This document shows, piece after piece, positions 8,037 to 16,868 of a stretch of 64,000 nucleotides of DNA; within the stretch, counting starts at the first letter, position 1, and each line of letters starts with the position of its first letter. The notes under the pieces were generated by a model. The model worked only from the letters and a program-made list of their open reading frames with translations. It had not been told where the DNA came from and ran no database searches. A program made the position numbers and the translations under genes. This DNA is from Beduini massiliensis (lineage in GTDB: Bacteria; Bacillota_I; Bacilli_A; Erysipelotrichales; Coprobacillaceae): assembly GCF_000829905.1 (NCBI RefSeq), contig NZ_CDPP01000006.1, forward strand, positions 682,001 through 746,000, read 5' to 3'.

Positions 8037-8609
8037 ATGGAACTGCGATTATTAGAACCGAATACAATTAAAACTATTTTTCATCAGCATATCGTTAATG
8101 ACTTTCCTGTCGCGGAAACTCGGCCTTTAAAAAATATGATGCAGCTTTATCATACACAGCATTATAAAGGCTATGGTTTATATGAGCAGGATCAACTATT
8201 AGGCTATGCGTTCTTTGCCGGTGATCAGAGTCAAGATGTTTTATTATTGGATTACTTTGCTGTTATTCAAAATAAACGTAGTTTTGGCTATGGCAGTCAG
8301 TTCCTTCAATTATTAAAAAAAGAAATGCATGGAAATTTGATCATTGCCGAAGTGGAAAGTATAGAAAGTACACCAAACATTGAAGAGAAACAACTTCGCC
8401 ATAGACGTATTCAATTTTATTTAAGAAATCATTTTAAACAAAGTTCATTGAATTGTCGGTTATTTGGTGTGCATTATTCGCTTCTTTATTTATCTGATCA
8501 GCAAATCGATGATGATACTCTCTATGATTATATTAAAGTTTTGTATCATTCTATTTTTAATCCCTTGATTTATAAAATGTTTGTGAAATTAAAAAGAGGC
8601 GTTAAATAA
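8037..8609 (+). CDS. GNAT-family acetyltransferase-like protein
   Basis: Product of 190 residues. The central part LGYAFFAGDQSQDVLLLDYFAVIQNKRSFGYGSQFLQLLKKEM matches the GNAT core: a beta strand, then the acetyl-CoA loop (a variant Q/RxxGxG/A with KRSFGYGS). It probably acetylates a small molecule or protein. It lies one base after the HAD gene and ends inside a bidirectional terminator, so the two form a short operon. The substrate is unknown. Confidence 0.78.
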   Translation: MELRLLEPNTIKTIFHQHIVNDFPVAETRPLKNMMQLYHTQHYKGYGLYEQDQLLGYAFFAGDQSQDVLLLDYFAVIQNKRSFGYGSQFLQLLKKEMHGNLIIAEVESIESTPNIEEKQLRHRRIQFYLRNHFKQSSLNCRLFGVHYSLLYLSDQQIDDDTLYDYIKVLYHSIFNPLIYKMFVKLKRGVK

Positions 8610-8620
8610 CGTCTCTTTTA
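8591..8620. terminator. bidirectional terminator between convergent genes
   Basis: AAAGAGGCGTTA and TAACGTCTCTTT (one G-T pair) form the stem, with A/T runs on both sides. It contains the stop of the GNAT gene and lies 2 bases past the end of the converging permease gene. Confidence 0.82.
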
Positions 8621-8622
8621 AC

Positions 8623-9582
8623 TTATCGTTTTGCTTTATCATAAGGTTCCCCTGCCGCTCTTGGACCAGTTGAATTCTTAGATGTAAATGTCAGCAGCAA
8701 CAGTGTTGCGACATAAGGCAGTAATTTAAAGACAATATTCGGTACACCTAAACTCAGTAAGAAAGGTATCCCGGAATAAGCATTGGCGATGGTTTTTGTA
8801 AATCCAAAGAAGAATGCTGCCACTCCGATTTTCCATGGTGTCCATTGTCCAAAGATCAATACCGCTAACGCCAAGAACCCATAACCGCTGACGTTACTTG
8901 CATATTCGGTACTGATAGGAATAATATAAATCAATCCGCCTAACCCGGCTAATAATCCGGAAATAAAGACCCCAGCATATCTTATTTTATAAACATTAAT
9001 CCCAGCCGCATCGACTGCCTGAGGATTTTCACCGCTGGCTCTTAATCTTAATCCGAATCTTGTTTTATATAAAATGAAAGATGCTAAGAATAAGATACCA
9101 ATCCCTAAATAAGTGGTAATATAGGCTTGTTTAAACAAGAGATCCCCAATCACCGGAATTTTTGATAAGATAGGTACTTCTGTAATTCTGAATTGATTTT
9201 CAAAACGAATGTTTTGTGTAGTTTGCACCATCTTTGCGATAAAGATTCCTAAAGCCGGAGCAAACAAGTTTAATGCTGTCCCACTGATGGTCTGATCCGC
9301 CTTCATATTGATGGAGGCAAAGGCATGTAACAGGGAGAATAATCCACCGCTCAATGCTGCAATGATCAAGGCAATAATCAATAGGCTTTGTCCTGAAAGA
9401 ACACCGTTTTGCTGCATAATATTAATAAAGAAAATACTGGTGAACGCACCAAAAATCATGATCCCTTCCAAAGCGATATTGACAACTCCGCTTCGTTCAG
9501 AGAACATTCCTCCAACAGCAACAACTAATAGAGGAATTGAAAATAATAAGGTTTGTCTAAATAAGAAATAGATAATATCCAT
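8623..9582 (-). CDS. nucleoside ABC transporter permease, second subunit (NupC/YufQ type)
   Basis: Product of 319 residues, polytopic, of the branched-chain/ribose-type permease fold used by BMP-dependent importers. It has SERSGVVNIALEGIMIFGAF near the N-terminus, the family hallmark N-I-A-L-E-G-.M, and LRASGENPQAVDAAGI in the cytoplasmic coupling loop. It pairs with the preceding permease; its start overlaps that gene's stop by one base. It is the last gene of the importer operon and shares a bidirectional terminator with the converging GNAT gene. Confidence 0.9.
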   Translation of the reverse strand: MDIIYFLFRQTLLFSIPLLVVAVGGMFSERSGVVNIALEGIMIFGAFTSIFFINIMQQNGVLSGQSLLIIALIIAALSGGLFSLLHAFASINMKADQTISGTALNLFAPALGIFIAKMVQTTQNIRFENQFRITEVPILSKIPVIGDLLFKQAYITTYLGIGILFLASFILYKTRFGLRLRASGENPQAVDAAGINVYKIRYAGVFISGLLAGLGGLIYIIPISTEYASNVSGYGFLALAVLIFGQWTPWKIGVAAFFFGFTKTIANAYSGIPFLLSLGVPNIVFKLLPYVATLLLLTFTSKNSTGPRAAGEPYDKAKR

Positions 9583-10658
9583 TATTCTTTACCTCCTACT
9601 AGTTTTCTGCTTCTTCGCTTATTCATAATTTGTTTGATAACCAAAGCAAATGAACTGAAGTAAATGATGGAAGCAATAATAATATCAATAATTTCTACGG
9701 CAATATTGCATGACTGCATATAGTTTCCGCCGACATTAATATAGGAAATAAATAAGGATGAAGCAACAACACCTAACGGATTACTGAATCCTAATAAGGC
9801 GACTGGAATCCCATTGAATCCTTCCGGTGCCAATGTCTCGACGATTGCCAATGTTTTACCGGTTCCGGCTAAATACGTTAATGCTCCCCCAACACCGGCA
9901 AAGAAACCGGAAATTGCCATCGATAAGATGATACATTTCTTCTCGCTCATACCGGCATAACGGCTTGCATCTGGATTATATCCACAGGCTTTCAATTCAA
10001 ATCCAAATGTTGTTTTATTTAAAATAATATAAGCTAAAATACATAACCCTACGGCAATAAAGAATCCAATATTGACACTTGCACCATTGAATAATTTATC
10101 TAAACCTAATCTTGGCAATGCTTTTTCTAAAGGAACAGAGTAAGATTCTGCTCCTGCCGCATTATATATAGTAGATTTTACTAATTCAATAACAGCCAAC
10201 ATCCCAATATAGTTCATCATAATACATGAAATAACGACATTGACATTTTTAAAAGCTTTTAAGATTCCGGGAATTACTGCCCAAATTGCTCCGGCAATCC
10301 CTGCACCTAATACTGCCACGATCCATAACATTGAATTAGGAATAAATGTACATTTCAATGAAATAAAGACGGCTGTAAATGCTCCGACAATAAATTGTCC
10401 CGGGGTCCCGATGTTAAAGAGTCCGCATTTGAATGCAAAAGCAACAGACAGCCCGGTCATCATGATCGGTGTGGAATTATAAAGAACAAGTCCTAAACTT
10501 TTAATTCCACGATAGAATCCACCTTGCAGTAAAATAGAAAATGCACGAACAGCTTGATTTGGATTTGCGATGAAGATAATTATCAAACCAAACAATAACC
10601 CTAAGCAGATGGCAAAAATGGAAGAAATAAATGAATTTAGAGCTTCTTTATTTTTCAT
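9582..10658 (-). CDS. nucleoside ABC transporter permease, first subunit (NupB/YufP type)
   Basis: Product of 358 residues with about ten membrane segments. The motif FKCGLFNIGTPGQFIVGAF and the coupling loop LKACGYNPDASRYAGM are typical of the inner-membrane partner in BMP/Nup importers. ATG 10658 is favoured because GAGGTG lies 7 bases upstream; a GTG three codons earlier is part of that SD. It overlaps the upstream ATPase gene by 11 bases and the downstream permease by one, a tight coupling that fits equal subunit production. Confidence 0.9.
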   Translation of the reverse strand: MKNKEALNSFISSIFAICLGLLFGLIIIFIANPNQAVRAFSILLQGGFYRGIKSLGLVLYNSTPIMMTGLSVAFAFKCGLFNIGTPGQFIVGAFTAVFISLKCTFIPNSMLWIVAVLGAGIAGAIWAVIPGILKAFKNVNVVISCIMMNYIGMLAVIELVKSTIYNAAGAESYSVPLEKALPRLGLDKLFNGASVNIGFFIAVGLCILAYIILNKTTFGFELKACGYNPDASRYAGMSEKKCIILSMAISGFFAGVGGALTYLAGTGKTLAIVETLAPEGFNGIPVALLGFSNPLGVVASSLFISYINVGGNYMQSCNIAVEIIDIIIASIIYFSSFALVIKQIMNKRRSRKLVGGKE

Positions 10659-12180
10659 ATCCTGCACCTCGCTTTGATCCGGCCATATACAGCCCTAATT
10701 CTTGTTCCGTTGTCACTGCTGGATCAAGATCTGCAACGATCTCTCCTTCATACATAACCAAGATACGGTCGCTGACATTCATCACTTCATCCAGTTCCAG
10801 TGATACAAGCAGTACGGCTTTTCCCGCATTTCGCTGTTCCACTAATTGCTTATGTATATATTCGATTGCACCAACATCTAAACCACGTGTTGGCTGTACA
10901 GCAATCAATAAATCTGAATTACTGTCAATTTCTCTGGCAATAATTGCTTTTTGTTGATTTCCTCCGGACATTCCGCGGACGATGGATTTTTCCTGTTGTC
11001 CTGAACGAATATCGAATTTTTCAATTAAACGTTTGGCATCGTCATTCATTACATCAAATTTAATAAACCCTAAATGCTGATGTTTTTGATCAAAATAATT
11101 TTTAAGAATTAAGTTTTGTGCCAAAGTATAATCAAGAATCAGTCCATGTTTATGACGATCTTCAGGAATATGTGCCATTCCCGCTAAACTGCGTTCACGA
11201 ATGCCCATATGAGTTACTTCTTTATTATTTAAAGTTATTTTACCCTGATGGATCGGCATCATTCCAGAAAGTGCATAGACTAACTCAGATTGCCCATTAC
11301 CGTCAATTCCGGCAATACAGACAATTTCTCCGCCCTTCACATTGAAACTAACATCATGCACTAACTCTTTATGTGCATGTTTTGGTTTTACGGTTAAACC
11401 TTCTACATTTAAAATGACATCTTTTAAATGCTGTTCCCCTTTTTCAACAACAAAGTTAACTTTACGTCCTACCATCATTTCTGACATTTGTTCAGTGGTT
11501 ACATCTTTTACATTAACCGTATCAATATATTTTCCTTTTCTTAATACCGTACAGCGATCTGCTACAGCTTTAATCTCATTTAATTTATGAGTAATAAAAA
11601 TAATTGATTTTCCTTCTTTGATCAGATTTTTCATGATATGCATCAATTCTTCGATTTCCTGTGGTGTTAATACTGCCGTCGGTTCATCAAAGATCAATAC
11701 TTCATTTTCACGATAAAGCATTTTTAAAATTTCAACACGCTGCTGCATCCCTACCGTAATATCACTGATCAATGCATCAGGATCAACATTCAAATGATAT
11801 TGCTTTGATAATTCCAACAATTTATTTCTAGCTTTATCTTTCTTTAATAATCCCTTGCTTGTTTCTTCTACACCTAAGATAATATTTTCCAAAACGGTAA
11901 AATTATGTACTAATTTAAAATGCTGGTGAACCATTCCAATTGCATAACGATTTGCATCATTTGGATCACTTATTTTAACTGCTTTTCCATTAATTTTGAT
12001 TTCACCCTGATCAGGTTGATATAAGCCGAAAAGAATACTCATTAAAGTAGATTTACCGGCTCCGTTTTCTCCCAGTAAAGCATGAATCTCTCCTTTTTTT
12101 AACTGTAAGGTGATATTGTCATTCGCTCGAATACCGGGGAAATCTTTGGTAATATTCAACATCTCAATCGCATATTCCAT
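10648..12180 (-). CDS. nucleoside ABC transporter duplicated ATPase (NupA/YufO type)
   Basis: Product of 510 residues with two nucleotide-binding domains. The first (about 1-240) has Walker A GENGAGKST, a signature degenerate to ITVGMQQ, and Walker B LIFDEPTAVLT. The second has a degenerate P-loop (GIDGNGQSE), an intact signature (MSGGNQQK) and a Walker B in which the glutamate is replaced (LLIAVQPTRGLD). This asymmetry is normal for the family. It energises uptake by the two permeases encoded just downstream. A terminator-like hairpin and a TATAAT separate it from the lipoprotein gene, so it may be made at a lower level than the binding protein. Confidence 0.92.
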   Translation of the reverse strand: MEYAIEMLNITKDFPGIRANDNITLQLKKGEIHALLGENGAGKSTLMSILFGLYQPDQGEIKINGKAVKISDPNDANRYAIGMVHQHFKLVHNFTVLENIILGVEETSKGLLKKDKARNKLLELSKQYHLNVDPDALISDITVGMQQRVEILKMLYRENEVLIFDEPTAVLTPQEIEELMHIMKNLIKEGKSIIFITHKLNEIKAVADRCTVLRKGKYIDTVNVKDVTTEQMSEMMVGRKVNFVVEKGEQHLKDVILNVEGLTVKPKHAHKELVHDVSFNVKGGEIVCIAGIDGNGQSELVYALSGMMPIHQGKITLNNKEVTHMGIRERSLAGMAHIPEDRHKHGLILDYTLAQNLILKNYFDQKHQHLGFIKFDVMNDDAKRLIEKFDIRSGQQEKSIVRGMSGGNQQKAIIAREIDSNSDLLIAVQPTRGLDVGAIEYIHKQLVEQRNAGKAVLLVSLELDEVMNVSDRILVMYEGEIVADLDPAVTTEQELGLYMAGSKRGAGYEK

Positions 12181-12213
12181 GTCATCACTTCCTTTACATT
12201 ATTATTATACACG

Positions 12214-12247
12214 AAAAAACGAGCGATTTTATCTCAACTCGTTTTTT
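12214..12247 (-). terminator. partial terminator between binding protein and ATPase genes
   Basis: On the minus strand AAAAAACGAG and CTCGTTTTTT enclose a 14-base loop. It lies directly after the BMP lipoprotein gene and would allow read-through, giving excess binding protein over transporter. Confidence 0.7.
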
Positions 12248-12253
12248 TCTTCA

Positions 12254-13318
12254 TTATTTGCTTACATCTGTCACTGTTACAAATTCATTATTTAAAGTTG
12301 TTGGGTCTGTTCCAACTTCTTCATCATTAAGAATTTTCACTTCACCAGATTTTACTTTAGCAAAGATTGCTTCATAATCTTCTTTTGTAAATTGTTTAAA
12401 TCTTGAGAAGTCATCTGGTAATCCAACATATCCACCTTCAGCAGTTAAAGTATCTACTTTACCACCTTCAAAAGTAGGAGTGTCAGCAAAGATTTTACCT
12501 AATTGGTCATATACAGTGTTGTAAACACCTTTCATAGCTGAAGTAATTACTGTTTCTGATGCATCTTTTTGGTCTGAGTCAACCCCGATAGATTTAGCAT
12601 TTGCTTCTTGAGCAGCTGAGAATACTGAAAGACAGATAGATCCACCACAAGCAAAGATAACTTCTGTTCCATCTTGATACCAAGCTGAAGATAATGTTTT
12701 GATTTCAGGTGATTCATTAAATGATCCTGTGTAGTTATATTTAATTTCAACTTTTACATTCATTTCTTTAGCAGCATCACTAGCCCCTTGGATAAATCCA
12801 TAACCGAAACGAATTACTGCTGGTAATTTCATACCACCCATAAATCCTAATTTTGTATATCCATCTTTAACCGCTGCATAACCAGCTAAGTAACCCGGTT
12901 CTTGTTCAGCATATAAAGCAGCATATACATTGCTTTCGATTTTATCACCTGTTGGTGTTGCATCGATCATAATAAATTTAACATCTGGATACTGTGATTG
13001 TTTTTCCTGCATTGCATCTGAGAATTTAAACCCAGGTGTAACGATAACTTTTGCTCCGTTATCCACTGCTTCATCAATAGAATCACTGTACCCTGCTGTA
13101 TCGAAGTTTGCTGGTTTGTAATATTTTTTAGTGATCTTATTCTCATCAGCAAATTTTTCTACGGCTTCCCAAGCACTTTGGTTAAATGATTTGTCGTTGA
13201 TATTTCCGGCATCTGTAATCAAGGCGATTTCATATCCGCTTTTTGAATCACCACCACTAGATCCACATCCCGTCAATACTAGCGATAAAGCAAGTAAAGA
13301 CGCTAATAATTTTTTCAT
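12254..13318 (-). CDS. BMP-family nucleoside-binding lipoprotein (PnrA/BmpA type)
   Basis: Product of 354 residues. The N-terminus MKKLLASLLALSLVLTGCGSS is a lipoprotein signal with lipobox LTGC. The mature part has EIALITDAGNINDKSFNQSAWEA, the purine-nucleoside-binding motif of BMP/PnrA proteins, and PGYLAGYAAVKDG, which matches the conserved E-x-G-Y-L-A-G segment. It captures nucleosides outside the cell and hands them to the ATPase/permease genes downstream. ATG 13318 is taken rather than the TTG before it; AGGAGG is 9 bases upstream. I looked for a purine riboswitch in the leader and saw none. Confidence 0.92.
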   Translation of the reverse strand: MKKLLASLLALSLVLTGCGSSGGDSKSGYEIALITDAGNINDKSFNQSAWEAVEKFADENKITKKYYKPANFDTAGYSDSIDEAVDNGAKVIVTPGFKFSDAMQEKQSQYPDVKFIMIDATPTGDKIESNVYAALYAEQEPGYLAGYAAVKDGYTKLGFMGGMKLPAVIRFGYGFIQGASDAAKEMNVKVEIKYNYTGSFNESPEIKTLSSAWYQDGTEVIFACGGSICLSVFSAAQEANAKSIGVDSDQKDASETVITSAMKGVYNTVYDQLGKIFADTPTFEGGKVDTLTAEGGYVGLPDDFSRFKQFTKEDYEAIFAKVKSGEVKILNDEEVGTDPTTLNNEFVTVTDVSK

Positions 13319-13552
13319 CAACTATTTCCTCCTTTTTATTTTATCCATCTAAATGTTAGCATTAATCTGTCGAAAATTAAAGTAATTTTAACGATAATTT
13401 AACACAAATTTTAAAAGTCATGATATTTTATAGACAATCTAAATTATTTCGGATTAAACGTAATTTTTTAATCATTATAAATTTCTTTTGGATATCGTAA
13501 AAACAAAAAAACGGATAATTTTCTTATCCATTTTAGTATTTATCCATTTAAC

Positions 13553-14335
13553 CTATTTATTCAAAAAGAACATCTTAATATAGTCCCCTGCATTAATATT
13601 GACAATTTCATTAAAATAATCCTGCTGAGATTTATTTTTTCTTTCCAATATTGTTTGAATCTTGCCGTCATGGACATAAACTAAACGTTTTGAATAACTG
13701 GCAATCATCGGATCATGGGTCACAATCAGCAACGTTTTTCCCTCTTCATTTAATTGTTTAAAAATAGACATTAGTTCATGTGAATTTTTACTATCCAGAT
13801 TGCCTGTCGGTTCATCGGCAACAATCAGTTTCGGTGAAGTAATCAAAGCTCGGCAAATGGAAAGACGTTGTCTCTCACCACCCGAACAATGTTCTGTACT
13901 GTGGGACAATAAATGAGAGATATTTAATTTTTCAGCCATTTCTTTTACTTTTTGATCAATAATTTTTTGATCCACTTTCGCTAAAATCAAAGGGGCTGCG
14001 ATATTATCATAAACATTCATGCTGTCAATCAAATTATTTGACTGAAATACATATCCGAGGTTTTCATAACGATATTTTGAAATAACACGGCTGGTCATTG
14101 CCAAAACATTTTCTCCATTGATAAAAACTTTACCTGAAGTAGGCTTATCTAAGGTCGATAAACAGTTAATCAATGTTGTTTTTCCGGAACCGCTGGGACC
14201 CATAATACATACAAAATCTTCTTCATCAATCGCTAAATTAATGTGATCCAACGCAACGGTTTCATCTGACATTCCCTGATTATAAATCTTGGTTAAGTTT
14301 TCTGCTTCTAAAATATAATCTTTTGTAAATTCCAT
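13553..14335 (-). CDS. ABC transporter ATPase (FtsX-permease partner)
   Basis: Product of 260 residues with Walker A GPSGSGKTT, Q-loop YVFQSNNL, signature CSGGERQRL (Cys in place of the usual Leu), Walker B LIVADEPTGNLDS and H-loop VTHDP. The DEPTGNLDS form is typical of MacB/LolD/BceA-type ATPases working with FtsX permeases. A C-terminal tail of about 45 residues follows, as in BceA proteins. It overlaps the upstream permease gene by one base (TAATG). It is probably an exporter or sensor for a peptide antibiotic, but no kinase/regulator pair is next to it. Confidence 0.88.
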   Translation of the reverse strand: MEFTKDYILEAENLTKIYNQGMSDETVALDHINLAIDEEDFVCIMGPSGSGKTTLINCLSTLDKPTSGKVFINGENVLAMTSRVISKYRYENLGYVFQSNNLIDSMNVYDNIAAPLILAKVDQKIIDQKVKEMAEKLNISHLLSHSTEHCSGGERQRLSICRALITSPKLIVADEPTGNLDSKNSHELMSIFKQLNEEGKTLLIVTHDPMIASYSKRLVYVHDGKIQTILERKNKSQQDYFNEIVNINAGDYIKMFFLNK

Positions 14336-15750
14336 TATGATTCCCTCCCAATATACTCTTTTCTGAATGCTGTTAACGTTAATATAAAAGCAATGATGAA
14401 AACGATAATATAACTAAAGATCATAATCGCCATAATGATTATCGATAACCCACCAAACAGATAACTCTTGTAGATCTGTACTGTAATAGAAATCAAAGGT
14501 AAAACAGAGGCAATCAGAAAGTGATAGATGACTTCTCTGTTGATGATCTTTTTGATAAGGTCTTGATTATATCCCATCACAGACAGTGATTTAAATTCAC
14601 TTTCCCTTGAATGGATATAAACGATATTTTTAAAATACAAGCACCCCGCTAAAATGATTTCCAAAACTATATAGCCGATCAAAGCGACCATTCGATAGAG
14701 GTTTTCCCCTAAAGAAAAACTGATGATAGAGACAACACTTGGCAACACCGCAACAATCATAATAAGCGGCACTAATGTATCTTTAAGCATTAATTGAAGA
14801 TCATTCAATACTACGAATCGCACAGGGCTCTTATTCATATAGCCACCATGTGCTTTCCCAATAAAATAAGGAATGCCATAAGATACGATAATAGCTAAAG
14901 CAAAGCTGTTGATATAAGAATACATTGAAAAATTACCACTTGTAAAATCATTAATCAACATGAAAACTAAAGTCACTAAATAAGCTGTCACTCCAATTAA
15001 AGTAATAAATAATGGTTTCTTTCCTGTTGTATTTTTTTGTTTTGATTTTTGTTCCTTCACTGTATCATTGATGGATCTGGCAAGAATTTCCTGTCTTTTT
15101 TTAGGGTCCATTCCAATCATACCAAAAGAAGCAAAAGACATTTTAATAGTCGCTCCTCCGCCATATTGTATAATATCCATCATTTGTTTATTTTTCTTCT
15201 TATCCGTACTGTTGATTATTTCAATAATTTCATTACGATAAGTAAATCCAATATTAATAAGTATGATATATCCTATTTTTGTCAGGACGAAAATCATGGT
15301 TTCAATGATGCCTGTCAGATTATATTGAAAAATATTCAGGCCGATGTCAAATTGATGAGAAATAAAAGAATAAAGAATCGGTAAGATCACTGCCCCTAAA
15401 ATAAAACCAAGCGGTATTACAATTAAGAATATAATCAAGTATTGAAATAATAAGTATTTACTTATATCTAATAAGTTTCTGCCACATAAATACAATAATC
15501 CTAATTCTTTTCGCTTATAATCTATATACTGTGAATTAACATAAAACGTGATAAAGAAACTAAAGGTAATAATCATTAAGGATAAGATGCTCATACTTAT
15601 TCTTTGAGTTGCAGGCATTCCGGTAATCAGCTGATGATTTACTAATTCAAAGAAAATAAATTCAACAGTGGTTAAAATAAGCATGGTTGCCGCAAAAGAA
15701 AAATATTTCTTTTTTTCCTTTGACATGACCTTTAATGAAAAATTAAACAT
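14335..15750 (-). CDS. FtsX-like ABC permease
   Basis: Product of 471 residues with an N-terminal helix after SKEKKKYFSFAATM, a hydrophobic block with the FtsX-typical DYKRKELGLLYLCGRN motif, a soluble stretch (about 185-240), and further helices, the last containing SRESEFKSLSVMGYNQ, the repeated FtsX-loop form. It is shorter than BceB (about 640) because it lacks the large extracytoplasmic domain. The start has GGGGAGG 7 bases upstream. It is first in a two-gene operon with the ATPase, behind a good promoter at 15783-15810. Confidence 0.82.
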   Translation of the reverse strand: MFNFSLKVMSKEKKKYFSFAATMLILTTVEFIFFELVNHQLITGMPATQRISMSILSLMIITFSFFITFYVNSQYIDYKRKELGLLYLCGRNLLDISKYLLFQYLIIFLIVIPLGFILGAVILPILYSFISHQFDIGLNIFQYNLTGIIETMIFVLTKIGYIILINIGFTYRNEIIEIINSTDKKKNKQMMDIIQYGGGATIKMSFASFGMIGMDPKKRQEILARSINDTVKEQKSKQKNTTGKKPLFITLIGVTAYLVTLVFMLINDFTSGNFSMYSYINSFALAIIVSYGIPYFIGKAHGGYMNKSPVRFVVLNDLQLMLKDTLVPLIMIVAVLPSVVSIISFSLGENLYRMVALIGYIVLEIILAGCLYFKNIVYIHSRESEFKSLSVMGYNQDLIKKIINREVIYHFLIASVLPLISITVQIYKSYLFGGLSIIIMAIMIFSYIIVFIIAFILTLTAFRKEYIGRES

Positions 15751-15782
15751 AGAACCGCCTCCCCGTGGTACCCCTTACTTAA

Positions 15783-15810
15783 ATTGTATCACACTATTAA
15801 TATTATTCAA
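15783..15810 (-). promoter_or_regulatory. promoter of FtsX-type exporter operon
   Basis: Minus-strand TTGAAT (15810-15805), 16-base spacer, TACAAT (15788-15783). The short leader contains GGGGTACC...GGGGAGG before the start at 15750. Confidence 0.65.
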
Positions 15811-16279
15811 TGTAATTATTTTTATTATTTCTATTTCCATCTTTTATACTAATAGTACGATGAATGTGTTGGACGGCTATCTGTTCGTATATTTAAAATT
15901 AAATTCTATTAATAGTTCTCTGGATCATAATTTTAAGCTTCTAAAAAATTTCATATTATATCCAATATACTCTTATTCTTTTCATTGCTTAATATATGTT
16001 TCAATGAAAGCAATATGGCAATCGTATTAGTCCAGCCCCTTAAGAGATTGTACTCTTATTAAATAGAGAAATGTACACCAATGAAAGAACTATATTTTAA
16101 TATTCTCTTTTTTTCTAAGACTATTTGTGAAAAACACTTATAAATTTAAAATAAAGTTAAAAATACGCAAATTTGGTGTACTTTACTCCCTCCATAATAC
16201 AATATACTTAATATAAGCTATTTTTTCTCATAATCATGTTCAATTTTTTTAATCAATTTATTAATACATTCAAGATATA
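15811..16279. other. non-coding AT-rich stretch
   Basis: I see no gene here. The only structure I can support is an inverted pair of GTACACCAA (16073-16081) and TTGGTGTAC (16173-16181). The flanking bases are also partly alike, so this could be a small non-autonomous repeat or a decayed element. Confidence 0.4.
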
Positions 16280-16813
16280 TTATTGATTTTTCAATATTTC
16301 TTTGCGAATATAATGAATCGTTTCATCCAATCCTTTTTCCTTTAGACAAACAAAAAGAGATTCAATTAATTGCATTGTATTGGGATGCATCAAGTAATAA
16401 CTATCTTTATTTTTCATAAAATAATCCAACGGATAACCATCATCGTAGTTTTCTTTTGCGTATACTTGACTTGCTACCACACGATCACAGAACATTTCAA
16501 TGACATAAGGGATTTCCATTTCCACACCTTGAAACTTTCCATGAATGGAATCAATCCAATACTCAAAATGATGTTTATTTCTGCCTTTATGATGAAGCCA
16601 GCCTTTTGAGTAACCTATTACCTCTTTTTCTCGACTAATCGGCGAACGATATCCTTGGTAATAACGAACCCCGGGAATAAATTCAGTAAAAGAGTATTTG
16701 GATAAGTCATGCAGTAATCCCTGTTTATATAAGCCACAACGAAAACATAATGCCATGACTTTGCATTTATGTGTTGTAATTGTTTTAAAATGACCATAGA
16801 AATTTTTCCACAT
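16280..16813 (-). CDS. DUF5662-like protein
   Basis: Product of 177 residues. The segment HKCKVMALCFRCGLYKQGLLHDLSKYSFTEF and the later GWLHHKGRNKHHFEYW carry the His/Asp pattern I associate with DUF5662 proteins, small cytoplasmic proteins of unknown function that may bind metal through an HD-like core. ATG 16813 follows AAAGGAG with 8 bases spacing; upstream in-frame starts would run into the metG terminator. It lies downstream of metG on the same strand but behind that terminator, so it is probably transcribed by read-through or weakly. Function unknown. Confidence 0.72.
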   Translation of the reverse strand: MWKNFYGHFKTITTHKCKVMALCFRCGLYKQGLLHDLSKYSFTEFIPGVRYYQGYRSPISREKEVIGYSKGWLHHKGRNKHHFEYWIDSIHGKFQGVEMEIPYVIEMFCDRVVASQVYAKENYDDGYPLDYFMKNKDSYYLMHPNTMQLIESLFVCLKEKGLDETIHYIRKEILKNQ

Positions 16814-16831
16814 TGATATCTTCTCCTTTAT

Positions 16832-16863
16832 GAAAAAGTGCTTACAGCAATCTGTAAACACTT
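16832..16863 (-). terminator. terminator of metG
   Basis: Minus strand AAGTGTTTACAG and CTGTAAGCACTT form a 12-bp stem around ATTG, followed by a U run. It begins 6 bases after the metG stop. Confidence 0.88.
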
Positions 16864-16868
16864 ATCGA

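Noticed and set aside
13319-13552. Purine riboswitch in front of the nucleoside importer
   Set aside because: The leader lacks the three-way-junction landmarks; only AT-rich sequence with a weak promoter is visible.
15668-16030. 120-codon plus-strand frame spanning the exporter gene start
   Set aside because: It runs antisense to the FtsX permease start and promoter, has no SD and a Ser/Ile/Asn-rich random composition.
16212-16290. Possible frameshifted C-terminal extension of the DUF5662-like gene (about 18 codons in another frame)
   Set aside because: Short, AT-rich and not supported by any family length I can recall with certainty.
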